Shown: positions 16,227-23,956 of the stretch, piece by piece
Position numbering within the stretch: the first letter of the stretch is position 1
Layout: each line of letters begins with the position of its first letter
Assembly: GCA_014650475.1 (NCBI GenBank)
Contig: BMVA01000007.1
Span: 301,764-365,763, forward strand
Reading direction: 5' to 3'
Length of the DNA: 64,000 bases
From: Streptomyces albogriseolus
GTDB lineage: Bacteria; Actinomycetota; Actinomycetes; Streptomycetales; Streptomycetaceae
Notes under the pieces: model-generated
The model's input: the letters and a program-made list of their open reading frames with translations, nothing else
Database searches by the model: none
Told to the model about the DNA's origin: nothing
Translations under genes and position numbers: made by a program

Positions 16227-17663
16227 TCACCCGCCGGGGCGCAGCGCGGCGAGCCGTTCCGCGAAGGGGGTCACGTTCTCGAACGTGTCCTTCTTGGGCA
16301 GCGGGGCACCCACGGGCGCCGCCCGCCGGTCCGCGGCGCCGGGCTGCGGGGCCGTCCCCCGGCCGGGCGCGGCCCCGGGCCCCGGTGACGGCTGCCCGTT
16401 CGGCGCGGCCGTACCGCTGCCCGCAGGGCTGCCCGGCGAGGACGCACGGCCACCGGGCGCGGCCCCATCCCGCGGGGCTGTCCCCTGAGCGCCGGACGCC
16501 GCCATCCGGGGCTCCGCCCCGTCGGCGGAGGTTCCCGTCGCGGTTGACGGTTCGCCGCCGCTCGGCGCGTTCGGCCCACGGCCCACGGGGCCGCCCTGCA
16601 CGGAACCCCGGCCACCGGGCACGGCCACGGCCCCCGGCGACAGGCAACCGTCCCGACCCGGCCCGCCGCCCGCAGGGCCGCCCTGCACGGAACCCCGGCC
16701 ACCAGGCACGGCCGCAACCCCCGGCGACGGATGACCGTCCCGACCCGGCCCGCCGCCCACGGGGCCGCCCTGCACGGAACCCCGGCCACCGGCCACGGCC
16801 CCCGGCGACAGGCGACCGTCCCGACCCAGCCCACTGCCCGCGACGCCACCCTCCACGGAACCCCGGCCACCGGCCACGGCCCCCGGCGACAGGCGACCGT
16901 CCCGACCCAGCCCACTGCCCGCGAGGCCCCCCTCCGCGGAACCCCGGCCACCGGGCACGGCCGCAACCCCCGGCGACGGATGACCGTCGCGACCCAGCCC
17001 GCCGCCCGCGAGGCCACCCTGCAAGGAGCCCGGGCCACCGGGCACGGGTACGGCCGTCGGCCCCGGCGACGGACGGCCGTCCGGGCCCGGGCCGCGGACC
17101 GAAGTGGGGGCCTGCCGGAGTGCAGGGTCGGCTCCCGCGCCCGCCGCCAAGGCGGCCAGTTCGCCCGCCGCCCGCCCGATGCGGGCGTTCAGCCCCTCCG
17201 CGCCCCAGTCCTCCGACGCCGCGTAGACGCCCGTCGGGACGACGACCGCGCGGAGGTAGGAGAAGAGGGGACGGAGCGCGTGGTCCAGGACCAGGGAGTG
17301 ACGCGCGCTGCCGCCCGTCGCCGCGATCAGCACCGGTGTGCCGGTCAGGGCCTCCGGGTCGGTGGAGCTCAGCGCGTCGAAGAAGGACTTGAACAGCCCG
17401 CTGTACGACGCGGAGAACACCGGGGTGACCACGATCAGCCCGTCCGCCCCGCTCACCGCGTCGAACGCCTCCGACAGCGCCGGCCCGGGAAAGCCGTTGG
17501 TGAAGGTGTGCGCGATCTGCACGGCGAGGTCCCGCAGCTCGACCACCCGGACGCCGGCCGGATCCGCACCGGCCGAGGCGGCCGCGGCCGAGGCGAGCCG
17601 GTCGCCCAGCAGCCGTGTGGACGACGGCACGCTCAGCCCGGCCGACACGACGACGATCCTCAT
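16227..17663 (-). CDS. NADPH-dependent FMN reductase (CE1759-like) with tandem-repeat insertion
   Basis: The first roughly 175 residues are a flavodoxin-fold FMN reductase (RIVVVSAGLSVPSSTRLL, VVTPVFSASYSGLFKSF, ATGGSARHSL) of the type paired with luciferase-like monooxygenases. It would supply reduced FMN to the neighbouring enzyme. The last residues NVTPFAERLAALRPGG match the normal family C-terminus. Between them lie about 280 residues of Gly/Pro/Arg/Ser-rich sequence built from repeats such as GGRGSVQGGP and GRDGHPSPG. Normal members are about 200-230 aa; this is 478. ATG 17663 overlaps the monooxygenase stop (ATGA). The insertion keeps frame, so the gene may still be active with a disordered loop. 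Confidence 0.85.
   Translation of the reverse strand: MRIVVVSAGLSVPSSTRLLGDRLASAAAASAGADPAGVRVVELRDLAVQIAHTFTNGFPGPALSEAFDAVSGADGLIVVTPVFSASYSGLFKSFFDALSSTDPEALTGTPVLIAATGGSARHSLVLDHALRPLFSYLRAVVVPTGVYAASEDWGAEGLNARIGRAAGELAALAAGAGADPALRQAPTSVRGPGPDGRPSPGPTAVPVPGGPGSLQGGLAGGGLGRDGHPSPGVAAVPGGRGSAEGGLAGSGLGRDGRLSPGAVAGGRGSVEGGVAGSGLGRDGRLSPGAVAGGRGSVQGGPVGGGPGRDGHPSPGVAAVPGGRGSVQGGPAGGGPGRDGCLSPGAVAVPGGRGSVQGGPVGRGPNAPSGGEPSTATGTSADGAEPRMAASGAQGTAPRDGAAPGGRASSPGSPAGSGTAAPNGQPSPGPGAAPGRGTAPQPGAADRRAAPVGAPLPKKDTFENVTPFAERLAALRPGG
16594..17100. repeat. Minisatellite inside the FMN reductase gene: 87/81-bp tandem units
   Basis: Five clear head-to-tail copies start at 16594, 16681, 16768, 16849 and 16930, with lengths 87, 87, 81, 81 and 87 bp. 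A sixth, more diverged copy starts at 17017. Each unit begins CCCTGCACGGAACCCCGGCC or a close variant. All lengths are multiples of three, so the array encodes repeats of 29 or 27 residues. Identity between neighbouring copies is high, indicating recent duplication by slippage or unequal recombination. Confidence 0.92.
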
Positions 17664-18766
17664 GTCCGCGCCCCTTCCTGGGCCGTGGCGCCCTTCCGCG
17701 CGGCGCCCAGCAGCGAGGCGTGCGTGGGCGCCTCCGGCACGTCCGCCGGGCGGTTCCTGGCGAACTCCTTCCGCAGCACCGGCACGACCTCCTCGCCGAG
17801 CAGGTCGAGCTGCTCCAGCACCGTCTTCAGCGGCAGCCCGGCGTGGTCCATCAGGAACAGCTGGCGCTGGTAGTCGCCGGCGTAGTCGCGGAAGGACAGC
17901 GTCTTCTCGATGACCTGCTGCGGGGAGCCCACGGTCAGCGGGGTCTGCGCGGTGAACTCCTCCAGCGAGGGCCCGTGCCCGTACACCGGCGCGACGTCGA
18001 AGTACGGCCGGAACTCCCGCACCGCGTCCTGCGAGTTCTTCCGCATGAACACCTGCCCGCCGAGGCCGACGATCGCCTGCTCGGGGGTGCCGTGCCCGTA
18101 GTGGGCGTACCGGGACCGGTACAGCTCGACCATCCGCTTCGTGTGGTCGGCCGGCCAGAAGATGTTGTTGTGGAAGAAGCCGTCGCCGTAGTAGGCGGCC
18201 TGTTCGGCGATCTCCGGCGAGCGGATGGATCCGTGCCAGACGAACGGCGGCACGCCGTCCAGCGGGCGGGGCGTGGAGGTGAAGCCCTGCAGCGGGGTGC
18301 GGAAGCGTCCCTCCCAGTCGACGACGTCCTCGCGCCACAGCCGGTGCAGCAGGGCGTAGTTCTCGACGGCGAGGTTGATGCCCTGCCGGATGTCCTGGCC
18401 GAACCAAGGGTAGACCGGGCCGGTGTTGCCGCGGCCCATCATCAGGTCCACCCGGCCGTCGGCCAGATGCTGGAGCATCGCGTAGTCCTCGGCGATCTTC
18501 ACCGGGTCGTTGGTGGTGATCAGCGTGGTGGAGGTGGACAGCAGCAGCCGCTCGGTGCGGGCCGCGATGTAGCCGAGCATGGTGGTCGGCGAGGACGGCA
18601 CGAACGGCGGGTTGTGGTGCTCGCCGGTCGCGAACACGTCCAGGCCCACCTCCTCGGCCTTCAGCGCGATGGCGACCATGGCCTTGATCCGCTCGCGCTC
18701 GGTCGGCGTGCGCCCCGTGGTCGGGTCGGGGGTGACGTCCCCGACGCTGAAGATCCCGAACTGCAT
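17660..18766 (-). CDS. LLM-class flavin-dependent oxidoreductase (CE1758-like)
   Basis: A 368-aa bacterial-luciferase-like monooxygenase, full family length. Signatures are the N-terminal FGIFSVGDV, EEVGLDVFATGEHHNPPFVPSSP, the barrel motif TTNDPVKIAEDYAMLQHLADGR and GRGNTGPVYPWFG. It should use FMNH2 and O2 to oxidise an organic substrate of unknown identity. The reductase that would supply FMNH2 is encoded next, overlapping by 4 bp. ATG 18766 has GGAAGGTGAG in good position. A MarR gene lies upstream on the same strand, and a palindrome 21-34 bp before the start is a likely operator. Confidence 0.92.
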   Translation of the reverse strand: MQFGIFSVGDVTPDPTTGRTPTERERIKAMVAIALKAEEVGLDVFATGEHHNPPFVPSSPTTMLGYIAARTERLLLSTSTTLITTNDPVKIAEDYAMLQHLADGRVDLMMGRGNTGPVYPWFGQDIRQGINLAVENYALLHRLWREDVVDWEGRFRTPLQGFTSTPRPLDGVPPFVWHGSIRSPEIAEQAAYYGDGFFHNNIFWPADHTKRMVELYRSRYAHYGHGTPEQAIVGLGGQVFMRKNSQDAVREFRPYFDVAPVYGHGPSLEEFTAQTPLTVGSPQQVIEKTLSFRDYAGDYQRQLFLMDHAGLPLKTVLEQLDLLGEEVVPVLRKEFARNRPADVPEAPTHASLLGAARKGATAQEGART

Positions 18767-18786
18767 GGCCGCTCACCTTCCAGGTT

Positions 18787-18800
18787 GTTGACGGTTCAAC
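18787..18800 (-). promoter_or_regulatory. Candidate MarR operator before the monooxygenase gene
   Basis: GTTGACGGTTCAAC has arms GTTGA and TCAAC around CGGT and sits 21-34 bp upstream of the monooxygenase start, between it and the MarR gene. MarR proteins bind short palindromes of this kind near their target starts. An AT-rich stretch (ACTATACCCC) abuts it and may be part of the promoter. Confidence 0.5.
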
Positions 18801-18830
18801 TATACCCCTGGAACGGTGCCGCGCCCCGTC

Positions 18831-19403
18831 CTATTCCGCCTGCCCGGACACGGCCTCCCGAGCCCGCGCGCCCTCCGGAGCCGGCTCCCCCGCCCGTAGC
18901 CGGGCCGCCTGCTCGGCGCCGTACTCCGTGGTGCGCCGCATGTGCTCGACGAACAGCGCCAGCTCACCGTCGTCCAGGTCGTCGAAGAGCGCGAACCAGC
19001 CGCTCCCGACCCGCTCCCACACCCGCGCCACCTCGGCGACGCGCTCCGGCACCGGCGCGACCAGCACCAGCCGCCGGTCGCCCGCGTCCCGCGCCCGCAC
19101 CACGTACCCGGCCCGCTCCAGCCGGTCCACCAGCCGCGTCGCCGACCCGGTGGTCAGCCCCGTCAGCTCCGCGATCCGCCCGGTCGTCACCGGACCGGAC
19201 TCCAGCGTGAGCAGGTTCAGGCACTGCAGGTCGGTCGGATGCAGGCCCAGCCGGTCGGCGAGCGCCTGGTTGAACAGCGCGTACGACGCCATGTACCGCC
19301 GGGCCACCACCGCCAGCTCCGCCATCAGCCGCGCCCGCCCCTCCCCCGGCGGCCCCGCCGTCGTCGTCGTGTCCCCGGCCCGTCCGTCCGCTGCGTCCGT
19401 CAC
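18831..19403 (-). CDS. MarR-family transcriptional regulator
   Basis: A protein of about 190 aa with the MarR winged helix: [48 protein letters not shown], then the wing residues [11 protein letters not shown]. Flanking N- and C-terminal helices should form the dimer. A TTG at 19448 would give a longer form, but GTG 19403 fits the family better. It precedes the monooxygenase/FMN-reductase genes on the same strand with a 64-bp gap. It therefore probably represses them in response to a phenolic or oxidant ligand (inference). Confidence 0.87.
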   Translation of the reverse strand: MTDAADGRAGDTTTTAGPPGEGRARLMAELAVVARRYMASYALFNQALADRLGLHPTDLQCLNLLTLESGPVTTGRIAELTGLTTGSATRLVDRLERAGYVVRARDAGDRRLVLVAPVPERVAEVARVWERVGSGWFALFDDLDDGELALFVEHMRRTTEYGAEQAARLRAGEPAPEGARAREAVSGQAE

Positions 19404-19483
19404 GGGGGCATGTATCCCTCGGACCACGGCGGCGCAGGCGCCCTCCAACAGGTGACACGGGCGGCCCGTGCGAAGCTGCGGCC

Positions 19484-19819
19484 ATGCTGATCGTCCGCTC
19501 CGCCGCCCTGTTCGTCCTCGCCGCGATCCTGGAGATCGGCGGCGCCTGGCTGGTCTGGCAGGGCGTCCGCGAACACCGCGGGTGGATGTGGGCGGCCGGC
19601 GGCGTCCTCGCCCTCGGCGCGTACGGCTTCGTGGCCACCTTCCAGCCCGACGCCCACTTCGGCCGGGTGCTCGCCGCGTACGGCGGGATCTTCGTCGCCG
19701 GGTCGATCCTGTGGGGCGTGGTCGCCGACGGCTACCGCCCGGACCGCTGGGACATCACCGGCGCGCTGGTCTGCCTGGCCGGCATGGCGGTCATCATGTG
19801 GGCCCCGCGAGGCGGCTGA
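19484..19819 (+). CDS. ynfA: YnfA-family small membrane protein
   Basis: A 111-aa protein with four hydrophobic helices. It carries the family signature [19 protein letters not shown], then [27 protein letters not shown] and a C-terminal helix ending [11 protein letters not shown]. YnfA/UPF0060 proteins are small inner-membrane proteins sometimes grouped with SMR-type exporters; the substrate is unsettled. It is divergent from the MarR gene, with about 80 bp between starts. Confidence 0.88.
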   Translation: MLIVRSAALFVLAAILEIGGAWLVWQGVREHRGWMWAAGGVLALGAYGFVATFQPDAHFGRVLAAYGGIFVAGSILWGVVADGYRPDRWDITGALVCLAGMAVIMWAPRGG

Positions 19820-19959
19820 CGCGGCCCTCCCGCAGGCGTCCGGCACCCCGTCGGCCGCTCCGGGCCCCCGCTTATGCTGGCCGGGCGCGGCCCGTCCCCC
19901 GCGGCACGCGCATGCGCCGCCCGCCCACCCCTGCCGCCGCCCGCCCCGAGGAGCAGCCC

Positions 19960-20739
19960 ATGGCCCCCGCCGTACCGCCCGCCGCGTCCCGTATCGCCGT
20001 CGTCACGGGCGCGAGCAGCGGGATCGGCGCCGCCACGGCACGCAGGCTCGCCGAGGCCGGCTACCGCGTCGTCCTCACCGCCCGCCGCAAGGACCGCATC
20101 GAGGTGCTCGCCGAGGAGCTCACCGCGGCCGGGCACTCGGCGACGGCGTACCCCCTCGACGTCACCGACCGCGCCGCCGTCGACGAGTTCGCCACCGCCT
20201 TCCGCACCGTCGGCGTGCTGGTCAACAACGCGGGCGGCGCGCTCGGCGCGGACCCGGTCGCCACCGGCGACCCGCAGGACTGGCGCACGATGTACGAGAC
20301 CAACGTCATCGGCACCCTCAACCTCACCCAGGCCCTGCTGCCCAAGCTGGACGCGAGCGGCGACGGCACGGTCGTGGTGGTCTCCTCCACCGCCGGGCAC
20401 GCCACCTACGAGGGCGGCGCGGGCTACGTCGCCGCCAAGCACGGCGCGCACGTCCTCGCCGAGACCCTGCGCCTGGAGATCGTGGGCCGGCCGGTGCGGG
20501 TGATCGAGATCGCGCCCGGGATGGTGAGGACGGAGGAGTTCGCCCTCACCCGGTTCGGCGGCGACGCGGACAGGGCCGCCAAGGTCTACGAGGGCGTCGC
20601 CGAGCCCCTCACGGCGGACGACGTGGCCGACACCATCACCTGGGCGGTGACCCGCCCGCCGCACGTCAACATCGACCTGCTGGTCGTCCGCCCGCGCGCC
20701 CAGGCGTCGAACACCAAGGTGCACCGGGAGGCGCGATGA
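19960..20739 (+). CDS. SDR-family NADP-dependent oxidoreductase (YdfG-like)
   Basis: A 259-aa classical short-chain dehydrogenase. The cofactor motif TGASSGIG is at residues 16-23, with Arg residues after beta-2 (TARRKDR) suggesting NADPH. NNAGGAL is present, the catalytic Ser is in VSSTAGH and the YVAAK motif supplies Tyr/Lys. APGMVRTEEF follows and resembles YdfG/serine-3-dehydrogenase members that act on 3-hydroxy acids. Start ATG 19960 is preceded by GAGGAG. Its stop overlaps the start of the small membrane peptide gene (ATGA). Confidence 0.9.
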   Translation: MAPAVPPAASRIAVVTGASSGIGAATARRLAEAGYRVVLTARRKDRIEVLAEELTAAGHSATAYPLDVTDRAAVDEFATAFRTVGVLVNNAGGALGADPVATGDPQDWRTMYETNVIGTLNLTQALLPKLDASGDGTVVVVSSTAGHATYEGGAGYVAAKHGAHVLAETLRLEIVGRPVRVIEIAPGMVRTEEFALTRFGGDADRAAKVYEGVAEPLTADDVADTITWAVTRPPHVNIDLLVVRPRAQASNTKVHREAR

Positions 20740-20876
20740 CCACGGACGGCGAACGGCGCCGCCTCGCGCTGGAGAAGAAGCGCGAGCGCTACGTCTGGAT
20801 CTACCTCGGGTACTTCCTCTTCGGCATCCACATCGTGGCCTTCGTGATGATGTACGCGGTCACGCACGCCAAGTAG
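20736..20876 (+). CDS. Small membrane protein (46 aa), DUF6126-like
   Basis: A 46-residue protein translationally coupled to the SDR by a 4-bp ATGA overlap. A charged N-terminus (about 18 residues, many Arg/Lys/Glu) precedes one transmembrane helix with WIYLGYFLFGIHIVAFVMM, ending in AVTHAK. It resembles the short Streptomyces proteins grouped as DUF6126, identified from memory. Codon bias is typical for the genome, which supports a real gene. Function unknown. Confidence 0.75.
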   Translation: MTTDGERRRLALEKKRERYVWIYLGYFLFGIHIVAFVMMYAVTHAK

Positions 20877-20927
20877 GGCGATCCTGTACGGGTACGGGGG
20901 GACACCCGGCACCGAGGAGGACCGGCC

Positions 20928-21491
20928 ATGCACGACGTGACCTATGCGATGGGCATCTCGCTCGACGGCTACATCACCGGGCCGGACGGCGGCCTCGACT
21001 GGTCGGCGCCCGAGGAGGAGGTCTTCCGCTTCTGGATCGACGAGACCCGGAAGCTCGGTGTCCATCTGCTCGGCCGGCGGCTGTACGAGACGATGCTCTA
21101 CTGGGAGACCGCCGCCGACGACCCGTCGCTCGGTGACGCGGAGCGCGAGTGGGTCGAGGTGTGGAACCCGCTGCCCAAGGTGGTCTTCTCCCGCACGCTG
21201 ACAGAAGTGAAGGGCAACGCCCGCCTGGCCTCCGGCAGCGTCGCCGAGGAGATCGCGCGGCTGCGGCAGGAGCCGGGCGAGGGCGAGATCGCGATCGGCG
21301 GCGCGACGCTCGCCGCCGAGGCCGCCGCGGCGGACCTGATCGACGAGTACCGCACGGTCGTCCACCCGGTCCTGGTCGGTGGGGGCACCCGGTACTTCCC
21401 GCACGACGAGCGCCGCGTCCAACTGGACCTCGTGGAATCCCGCATGCTCACCCCGAACGTGGCCTACCTCCGCCACCGCGTGAAGCGGTAG
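20928..21491 (+). CDS. Dihydrofolate-reductase-fold protein (RibD C-terminal family)
   Basis: A 187-aa soluble protein of the RibD_C/DHFR superfamily. It has the N-terminal AMGISLDGYITGPDGGLDW, the middle LGRRLYETM and the cofactor-binding IAIGGATLAAEAAAADLIDEYR, followed by HPVLVGGGTRYFP. It probably reduces a small molecule with NAD(P)H; the true substrate of these stand-alone members is unknown. ATG 20928 has GAGGA upstream. It is followed by the hairpin-containing leader of the homing endonuclease gene. Confidence 0.85.
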   Translation: MHDVTYAMGISLDGYITGPDGGLDWSAPEEEVFRFWIDETRKLGVHLLGRRLYETMLYWETAADDPSLGDAEREWVEVWNPLPKVVFSRTLTEVKGNARLASGSVAEEIARLRQEPGEGEIAIGGATLAAEAAAADLIDEYRTVVHPVLVGGGTRYFPHDERRVQLDLVESRMLTPNVAYLRHRVKR

Positions 21492-21517
21492 CCGGGACCG
21501 GAGCCGGCTCCCGCCGA

Positions 21518-21537
21518 GTTGACTCACACGAGTGAAC
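21518..21537. promoter_or_regulatory. Imperfect 20-bp inverted repeat
   Basis: GTTGACTC and GAGTGAAC, separated by ACAC, form arms with 7 of 8 matching bases downstream of the RibD-like gene. TAGGCT at 21576-21581, further on, resembles a Streptomyces -10 box without a clear -35. Together they may mark a promoter for the endonuclease gene. Confidence 0.3.
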
Positions 21538-21603
21538 CTCGGTCGATCACCCATACGGCCGCTGAACGGCCGACCTAGGCTCGCGCCAGACGATCAACTC
21601 GAC

Positions 21604-21638
21604 GGCCCTCGCCCGGATGCCGGTCCGGAGCGAGGGCC
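21604..21638 (+). terminator. Strong hairpin upstream of the endonuclease gene
   Basis: GGCCCTCGC and GCGAGGGCC pair over 9 bp. An inner CCGGA/TCCGG stem adds 5 bp, leaving one bulged A and a 6-nt loop. There is no T tract. It may terminate the RibD-like transcript or structure the endonuclease leader; it ends 27 bp before that gene's ATG. Confidence 0.6.
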
Positions 21639-21647
21639 TGACCAGCA

Positions 21648-21664
21648 AGGAAGGCACGCTTCCT
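21648..21664 (+). promoter_or_regulatory. Hairpin sequestering the endonuclease ribosome-binding site
   Basis: AGGAAG (21648-21653) pairs with CTTCCT (21659-21664) over loop GCACG. The 5' arm is the Shine-Dalgarno AAGGAAGG, and the ATG at 21666 follows the 3' arm by one base. In folded RNA the ribosome-binding site would be masked, keeping translation low or conditional. Confidence 0.6.
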
Positions 21665-21665
21665 C

Positions 21666-22499
21666 ATGGCTGCATGCGAGCCTAACGTTCATTCGTTCAT
21701 GGACCTCACGGTCCCCGAGTACGCCTACATGTTCGGCTTCCTTCAGGCCGACGGGCACCTGGCACAAGGTGATGGCCAGAAGGGCCGGCTGACGGTGGAG
21801 GTCAGCGCCAGAGACATCGACATCCTTCGCGAGTTCCAGAGGCTGACGCCGTACAACAGCAGCATTACTCGGCGCACCCGCTCCACCAACTTCGCCGAGA
21901 CCCATACCTCTGCTGTCTGGCGCCTGTGCTCCCTGGAAGCCAGGACCATCCTCAACGACCTCGGCCTCCCCTACGGACGCAAGTCGAGGACGGTCGCACC
22001 GCCACGTGGAGCCTTCTCGAACCGCGACTACCTGCGAGGAGTCGTCGACGCCGATGGATCGGTGGGATACACGAGCAGGGGGTTCCCCTTCGTCTCGCTC
22101 ACGACGGCCAGCACAGCGATCGGCCGCCACCTCTGCGCCTACGTCGAAGAGGTCACAGGAGTCCGGCGAACGATCGCACGTAATGCCCGGGACGGCATCT
22201 ACAACGTGCTCGTCGCCATGGAAGCGGGCCAGCGTCTGGCAGCCGACCTGTACTACCCGGGCTGCCTCGCACTGGACCGAAAGCAGGCCGCCGCCGACTC
22301 GCTCGCCGGCTGGGCACGCCCGGCGGGGATGCGGTCCGCCTACACGGCGCGGCGCTGGAGCCCGGACGAGGACCGAGTGCTGCTGCAACTCGGCAGCCCG
22401 ACCGCGGCAGCCGAAGTGCTCGGCCGCACCCCGAGGAGCTGCAATCTCCGCATGTGGCGGCTCCGGGCCGGTCACGTACCCCAGCCCGGCGAGCGGTGA
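21666..22499 (+). CDS. Free-standing LAGLIDADG homing endonuclease
   Basis: A 277-aa protein with two LAGLIDADG motifs: YMFGFLQADG (residues 21-30) and YLRGVVDADG (122-131). The acids in the ADG parts (Asp29, Asp130) would bind metal and cut both strands. The C-terminal 50 residues (RRWSPDEDRVLLQLGSPTAAAEVLGRTPRSC...) look like a Myb/SANT-type DNA-binding module. The gene has more A/T-ending codons than its neighbours (e.g. CCT AAC GTT CAT), suggesting transfer. No exon, intein splice motif or intron core is visible, so it appears free-standing. It converges on rtcB, 47 bp away. The target site is unknown. Confidence 0.85.
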   Translation: MAACEPNVHSFMDLTVPEYAYMFGFLQADGHLAQGDGQKGRLTVEVSARDIDILREFQRLTPYNSSITRRTRSTNFAETHTSAVWRLCSLEARTILNDLGLPYGRKSRTVAPPRGAFSNRDYLRGVVDADGSVGYTSRGFPFVSLTTASTAIGRHLCAYVEEVTGVRRTIARNARDGIYNVLVAMEAGQRLAADLYYPGCLALDRKQAAADSLAGWARPAGMRSAYTARRWSPDEDRVLLQLGSPTAAAEVLGRTPRSCNLRMWRLRAGHVPQPGER

Positions 22500-22506
22500 C
22501 CGGTGT

Positions 22507-22538
22507 GGAGGCCCCAGGCGCTCGCGCCCGGGGCCTCC
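22507..22538. terminator. Bidirectional terminator hairpin between endonuclease gene and rtcB
   Basis: GGAGGCCCC and GGGGCCTCC form 9 bp, then an A/C mismatch, then 4 more pairs around loop CTCG. It lies between two convergent stops and is followed by a C-rich run. Confidence 0.75.
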
Positions 22539-22546
22539 CCCCCCTG

Positions 22547-23740
22547 TCAGCCCTTCACACAGACGAACTGCTTCAGCTTGGCGACGACCTCCACCAGATC
22601 ACGCTGCTGCTGCATCACCTGGTCGATGTTCTTGTAGGCGCCCGGGATCTCGTCCAGCACGCCGGAGTCCTTACGGCACTCCACACCGCGCGTCTGCTCC
22701 TCGAGGTCCCGCACGGTGAAACGCCGCTTCGCCGCGTTCCGGCTCATGCGACGCCCGGCGCCGTGGGAGGCCGAGTTGAAGGCCTTTTCGTTGCCGAGCC
22801 CCTTCACGATGTAGGAACTCGTCCCCATCGACCCGGGGATGATCCCGTACTCGCCGGAGCCCGCGCGGATCGCTCCCTTGCGGGTGACGAGCAGGTCCAT
22901 CCCCTCGTAGCGCTCCTCGGCCACGTAGTTGTGGTGACAGGAGATCTCCTGCTCGAAGACCGGCTTCGCCTTCTTGAGCTCCTTGCGGACGACGTCCTTG
23001 AGGAGCCCCATCATGACCGCGCGGTTGTACTTCGCGTACTCCTGCGCCCAGTACAGGTCGTTCCGGTACGCCGCCATCTGAGGCGTGTCCGCCACGAAGA
23101 CGGCGAGGTCCCGGTCGACCAGGCCCTGGTTGTGCGGGAGGCTCTGCGCGATGCCGATGTGGTGCTCCGCCAGTTCCTTGCCGATGTTGCGGGAGCCGGA
23201 ATGCAGCATGAGCCAGACCGCGTCCGACTGGTCGAGGCAAAGTTCGATCATATGATTTCCGGATCCGAGCGTCCCCATCTGCTTCGCCGCCCGCTCCTCA
23301 CGGAACTTCACCGCGTCCGCGACCCCGCCGAACCGGGTCCAGAAGTCGTCCCAGCCGCCCGTCGCGAAGCCGTGCAGACGGCCGGGGTCCACCGGGTCGT
23401 CGTGCATGCCGCGGCCCACCGGAATCGCCTGCTCGATCTTCGAGCGCAGGCGGGACAGGTCGCCGGGCAGGTCGTTCGCCGTCAGGGACGTCTTCACCGC
23501 CGACATGCCGCAGCCGATGTCCACGCCCACGGCGGCGGGGCAGACCGCGCCCCGCATCGCGATGACCGAGCCGACCGTGGCGCCCTTGCCGTAGTGCACG
23601 TCCGGCATCACGGCGAGGCCCTTGATCCAGGGCAGTGTGGCGACGTTCCGCAGCTGCTGGAGCGCGCCCTCCTCGACCGTCGCCGGGTCCGTCCACAGAC
23701 GGATCGGCACCTTCGCGCCCGGCAGTTCCACATACGACAT
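22547..23740 (-). CDS. rtcB: RNA-splicing ligase RtcB
   Basis: A 397-aa GTP- and Mn-dependent RNA ligase that joins 2',3'-cyclic-phosphate (or 3'-phosphate) ends to 5'-OH ends. All key sites are present: the metal Cys in GVDIGCGM, GSGNHMIE, LHSGSRNIG, the HHN motif in CHHNYV, and the guanylylated His in ASHGAGRRMSR. The frame is unbroken, so no intein interrupts it, although RtcB hosts inteins in other organisms. ATG 23740 has GAGGA upstream. The gene stands alone; no archease or RtcR regulator is nearby. Its 3' neighbour is a homing endonuclease gene in the opposite orientation. Confidence 0.95.
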   Translation of the reverse strand: MSYVELPGAKVPIRLWTDPATVEEGALQQLRNVATLPWIKGLAVMPDVHYGKGATVGSVIAMRGAVCPAAVGVDIGCGMSAVKTSLTANDLPGDLSRLRSKIEQAIPVGRGMHDDPVDPGRLHGFATGGWDDFWTRFGGVADAVKFREERAAKQMGTLGSGNHMIELCLDQSDAVWLMLHSGSRNIGKELAEHHIGIAQSLPHNQGLVDRDLAVFVADTPQMAAYRNDLYWAQEYAKYNRAVMMGLLKDVVRKELKKAKPVFEQEISCHHNYVAEERYEGMDLLVTRKGAIRAGSGEYGIIPGSMGTSSYIVKGLGNEKAFNSASHGAGRRMSRNAAKRRFTVRDLEEQTRGVECRKDSGVLDEIPGAYKNIDQVMQQQRDLVEVVAKLKQFVCVKG

Positions 23741-23956
23741 GGCGTCCTCGTTCCCCCGGAAAAACAACAGAAGTCCCATAACGCAAAACCGGCGCCAAGG
23801 TCGGCGAAAAGGGATATCGGACCGGCGTCCGCGGCAGTGCGTGCGATACACATTGTCTGCGAACGGCTCCCCCCTGCGGCAAGCGATTAACCAGCGGGGA
23901 CACTGGAAGGATCCGGCGGGCCGCGGCCCGCACCCACCGTCGAGAGGACCTGGACC

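Noticed and set aside
16594-17100. Possible CRISPR-like array
   Set aside because: Units are 81-87 bp, directly adjacent with no unique spacers, and keep a reading frame; they are a coding minisatellite.
14048-17392. Very long plus-strand open frame (over 1,100 codons)
   Set aside because: It is antisense to the two-component system and FMN reductase, whose domains are clear. Long antisense frames are expected at this GC content.
21540-22546. Intron or intein hosting the homing endonuclease
   Set aside because: No interrupted gene, splice motifs or intron core were seen; rtcB and the RibD-like gene are both intact.
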